Shown here one piece after another: positions 31,584 through 32,532 of a stretch of 32,532 bases of DNA (within the stretch, counting starts at the first letter, position 1; each line of letters begins with the position of its first letter). This DNA is from Candidatus Gastranaerophilales bacterium (GTDB taxonomy: Bacteria > Cyanobacteriota > Vampirovibrionia > Gastranaerophilales > Gastranaerophilaceae). Made by a program: the position numbers and the translations under genes. A model generated the notes under the pieces. The model was not told where the DNA came from. It did not search any database and was given only the letters and a program-made list of their open reading frames with translations. Location of the stretch: assembly GCA_944322845.1 (NCBI GenBank), contig CALUQE010000022.1:1-32532 (forward strand), read 5' to 3'.

Positions 31584-31886
31584 ATGAGAAAGCTTTTATT
31601 GTTAAGTTTGATTTTGTTTTCAACATTAAGCGCAAATGCAACCTGCTGCAGCGATTATCTTGCGGATTTGTATTCTAAAGAGTATAACTCGAAAGTTAAA
31701 ATTGTATCCAAAAAAGAACACATTGAGAAATACGAACAAAAAATCGGTGATAATTTTGTTTCGTCAATTGTGTACGGTGTCGGGTATATGAAAAGACCGA
31801 AGTGTAAAAAACTTAGAATAACATACATTTGTCTTCTGGAAAGCTGTGAAAAACCTCCAATCTGGGGATACATTATTCCGCGTTGA
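31584..31886 (+). CDS. Small cysteine-containing exported protein
   Basis: I do not recognise this 100-residue protein. A signal peptide (RKLLLLSLILFSTLSANA, cleavage near ANA-T) precedes a basic mature domain of about 80 residues with five cysteines (TCCSDY, RPKCKK, YICLLESCEK), suggesting disulfide bonding outside the cytoplasm. It is a lone plus-strand gene between thrS and a convergent small gene. Confidence 0.7.
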   Translation: MRKLLLLSLILFSTLSANATCCSDYLADLYSKEYNSKVKIVSKKEHIEKYEQKIGDNFVSSIVYGVGYMKRPKCKKLRITYICLLESCEKPPIWGYIIPR

Positions 31887-31896
31887 TTTTAAATTC

Positions 31897-32175
31897 TTAT
31901 TCTTCGCCGGCTTTTTTGCGCATGCCCATAATTCCGGTTACAACGCCTGCTCCGCCGCCTATTATACCGTTAACGGCGAGAGAGTTTTTCATTGGCGACT
32001 TAGAAAACTGTAATTTTCTTGAAACCAGATCCAGAGCCACGCCAAACCCGAACCATGCGCCTGCGGTTGTTAACCCGTCTTTCATAGGATTAACATTTTT
32101 CTTAGGCATTGCGGATTTAGAATTTGCCGCACAATAATTAATAACCGGTGTATTTTGTATATTTTGTATTCGCAT
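31897..32175 (-). CDS. Small glycine-rich membrane protein
   Basis: This 92-residue protein has two hydrophobic Gly/Ala-rich segments (about 35-52 GLTTAGAWFGFGVALDLVS and 66-85 AVNGIIGGGAGVVTGIMG) separated by a basic loop. The tail is KKAGEE. The start MRIQNIQN and the following YCAANSK echo MRISAIRN and AFKANE of the protein at 23263-23592. No signal peptide or clear ribosome-binding site is seen. The function is unknown. Confidence 0.65.
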   Translation of the reverse strand: MRIQNIQNTPVINYCAANSKSAMPKKNVNPMKDGLTTAGAWFGFGVALDLVSRKLQFSKSPMKNSLAVNGIIGGGAGVVTGIMGMRKKAGEE

Positions 32176-32198
32176 AGTGTAAGTTTCTTATTTTTCAT

Positions 32199-32221
32199 TA
32201 AAAAATACCTGAAAATCAGGT
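32199..32221 (-). terminator. Rho-independent terminator for a transcript entering from the right
   Basis: ACCTGA-AAA-TCAGGT makes a perfect six-pair stem. On the minus strand it is followed by ATTTTTTAAT. It would end transcription coming from the repeat region or from a gene beyond the window. Confidence 0.6.
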
Positions 32222-32235
32222 ACTTATTTTATTTA

Positions 32236-32532
32236 AATTATTCTAAAAAAAATGCCGATGGCCGGGGTTTCTTACTCACTCGCGTATAACGGCAATTCCG
32301 TATTTTTGCTTTTGTATTTTCAATACTTTGCAAAAATACTCCAGCCTCAGCTCGTTCGCGCCGAACCGAATAAAAGCTTCGCTTTGGGTTCGACCCGCCA
32401 GAAGAATTCTTAGAAGAATTATTCTGAGAAAAATGCCGATGGCCGGGGTTTCTTGCTCACTCGCGTATAACGGCAATTCCGTATTTTTGCTTTTGTATTT
32501 TCAATACTTTGCAAAAATACTCCAGCCTCAGC
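32236..32532. repeat. Tandem repeat, 181-base unit
   Basis: One full unit (32236-32416) and the first 116 bases of a second (32417 to the window end) are present, with three mismatches over the 116 shared bases. Each copy has a nested inverted repeat: GTATTTTTGC pairs with GCAAAAATAC, and inside it GTATT-TTC-AATAC. The rest of the unit has a CGAACC/GGGTTCG pairing. A 66-codon open frame on the minus strand spans the unit junction but looks like chance. The array probably continues past the window. Confidence 0.85.

Noticed and set aside
32380..32405. tRNA-like GGGTTCGACCCGCCA
   Set aside because: No five-pair T stem, acceptor, D arm or anticodon arm can be assembled around it; it belongs to the tandem repeat.
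32276..32476. 66-codon open frame within the 181-base tandem repeat
   Set aside because: It spans the repeat junction, has no ribosome-binding site, and its product is explained by repeat sequence; the strong inverted repeats point to noncoding function.

Overview
The window is an AT-rich bacterial chromosome segment, densely packed, read with the standard bacterial code. The gene set is diderm and anaerobe-like: exported proteins with classical signal peptides, a flagellar export core, a divergent hybrid-cluster-protein homologue, and no photosynthesis or respiration genes. My best guess is a non-photosynthetic cyanobacterial relative of the Melainabacteria/Gastranaerophilales type. This rests on overall gene style and not on a marker-gene search.

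Layout. 1-6331: a small exported protein and terminator, then an overlapping aroC-aroK-aroB run, a minus-strand UPF0210/hypothetical/HxlR operon, and the DAHP synthase gene on the plus strand. Together these give steps 1, 2, 5 and 7 of the shikimate pathway. 6425-10603: flagellar C-ring and export-gate genes (a double-SpoA protein, fliO, fliP, fliQ, an exported protein, fliR), with a GC-rich palindromic repeat before fliR. 10600-15739: metG and comF (minus), then dCMP deaminase, coaBC, a Nif3-like protein and an exported protein (plus). 15775-21209: a sensor kinase, ribD, two paralogous small proteins (one a long coiled coil), rpe, and a HepT/MntA-type toxin-antitoxin pair. 21297-25323: a peptide ABC-transporter ATPase, a YhaM-like HD exonuclease, a small glycine-rich protein and the Hcp-like protein. 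25324-29519: murD-ftsW-murG (minus, overlapping). 29627-31399: thrS with a structured leader. 31584-32532: two small proteins and the start of a 181-bp tandem repeat.

The most unusual feature is murD. It is in frame and keeps its visible motifs, but carries about 219 extra codons in the central domain. The insert encodes a complete DUF559 (Vsr-like) nuclease domain flanked by five-fold-related GC-rich palindromes: four copies lie in murD and a solitary copy lies between flagellar genes. It looks like a nuclease-associated palindromic element that has settled inside an essential gene and is translated as part of it.

Two regulatory signals also stand out. The thrS leader contains a long hairpin whose seven-base loop presents UGU, a threonine anticodon, directly upstream of the ribosome-binding site. 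Many transcription units have a TATAAT-like box 6-7 bases before the start codon and no Shine-Dalgarno sequence, which indicates leaderless mRNAs.
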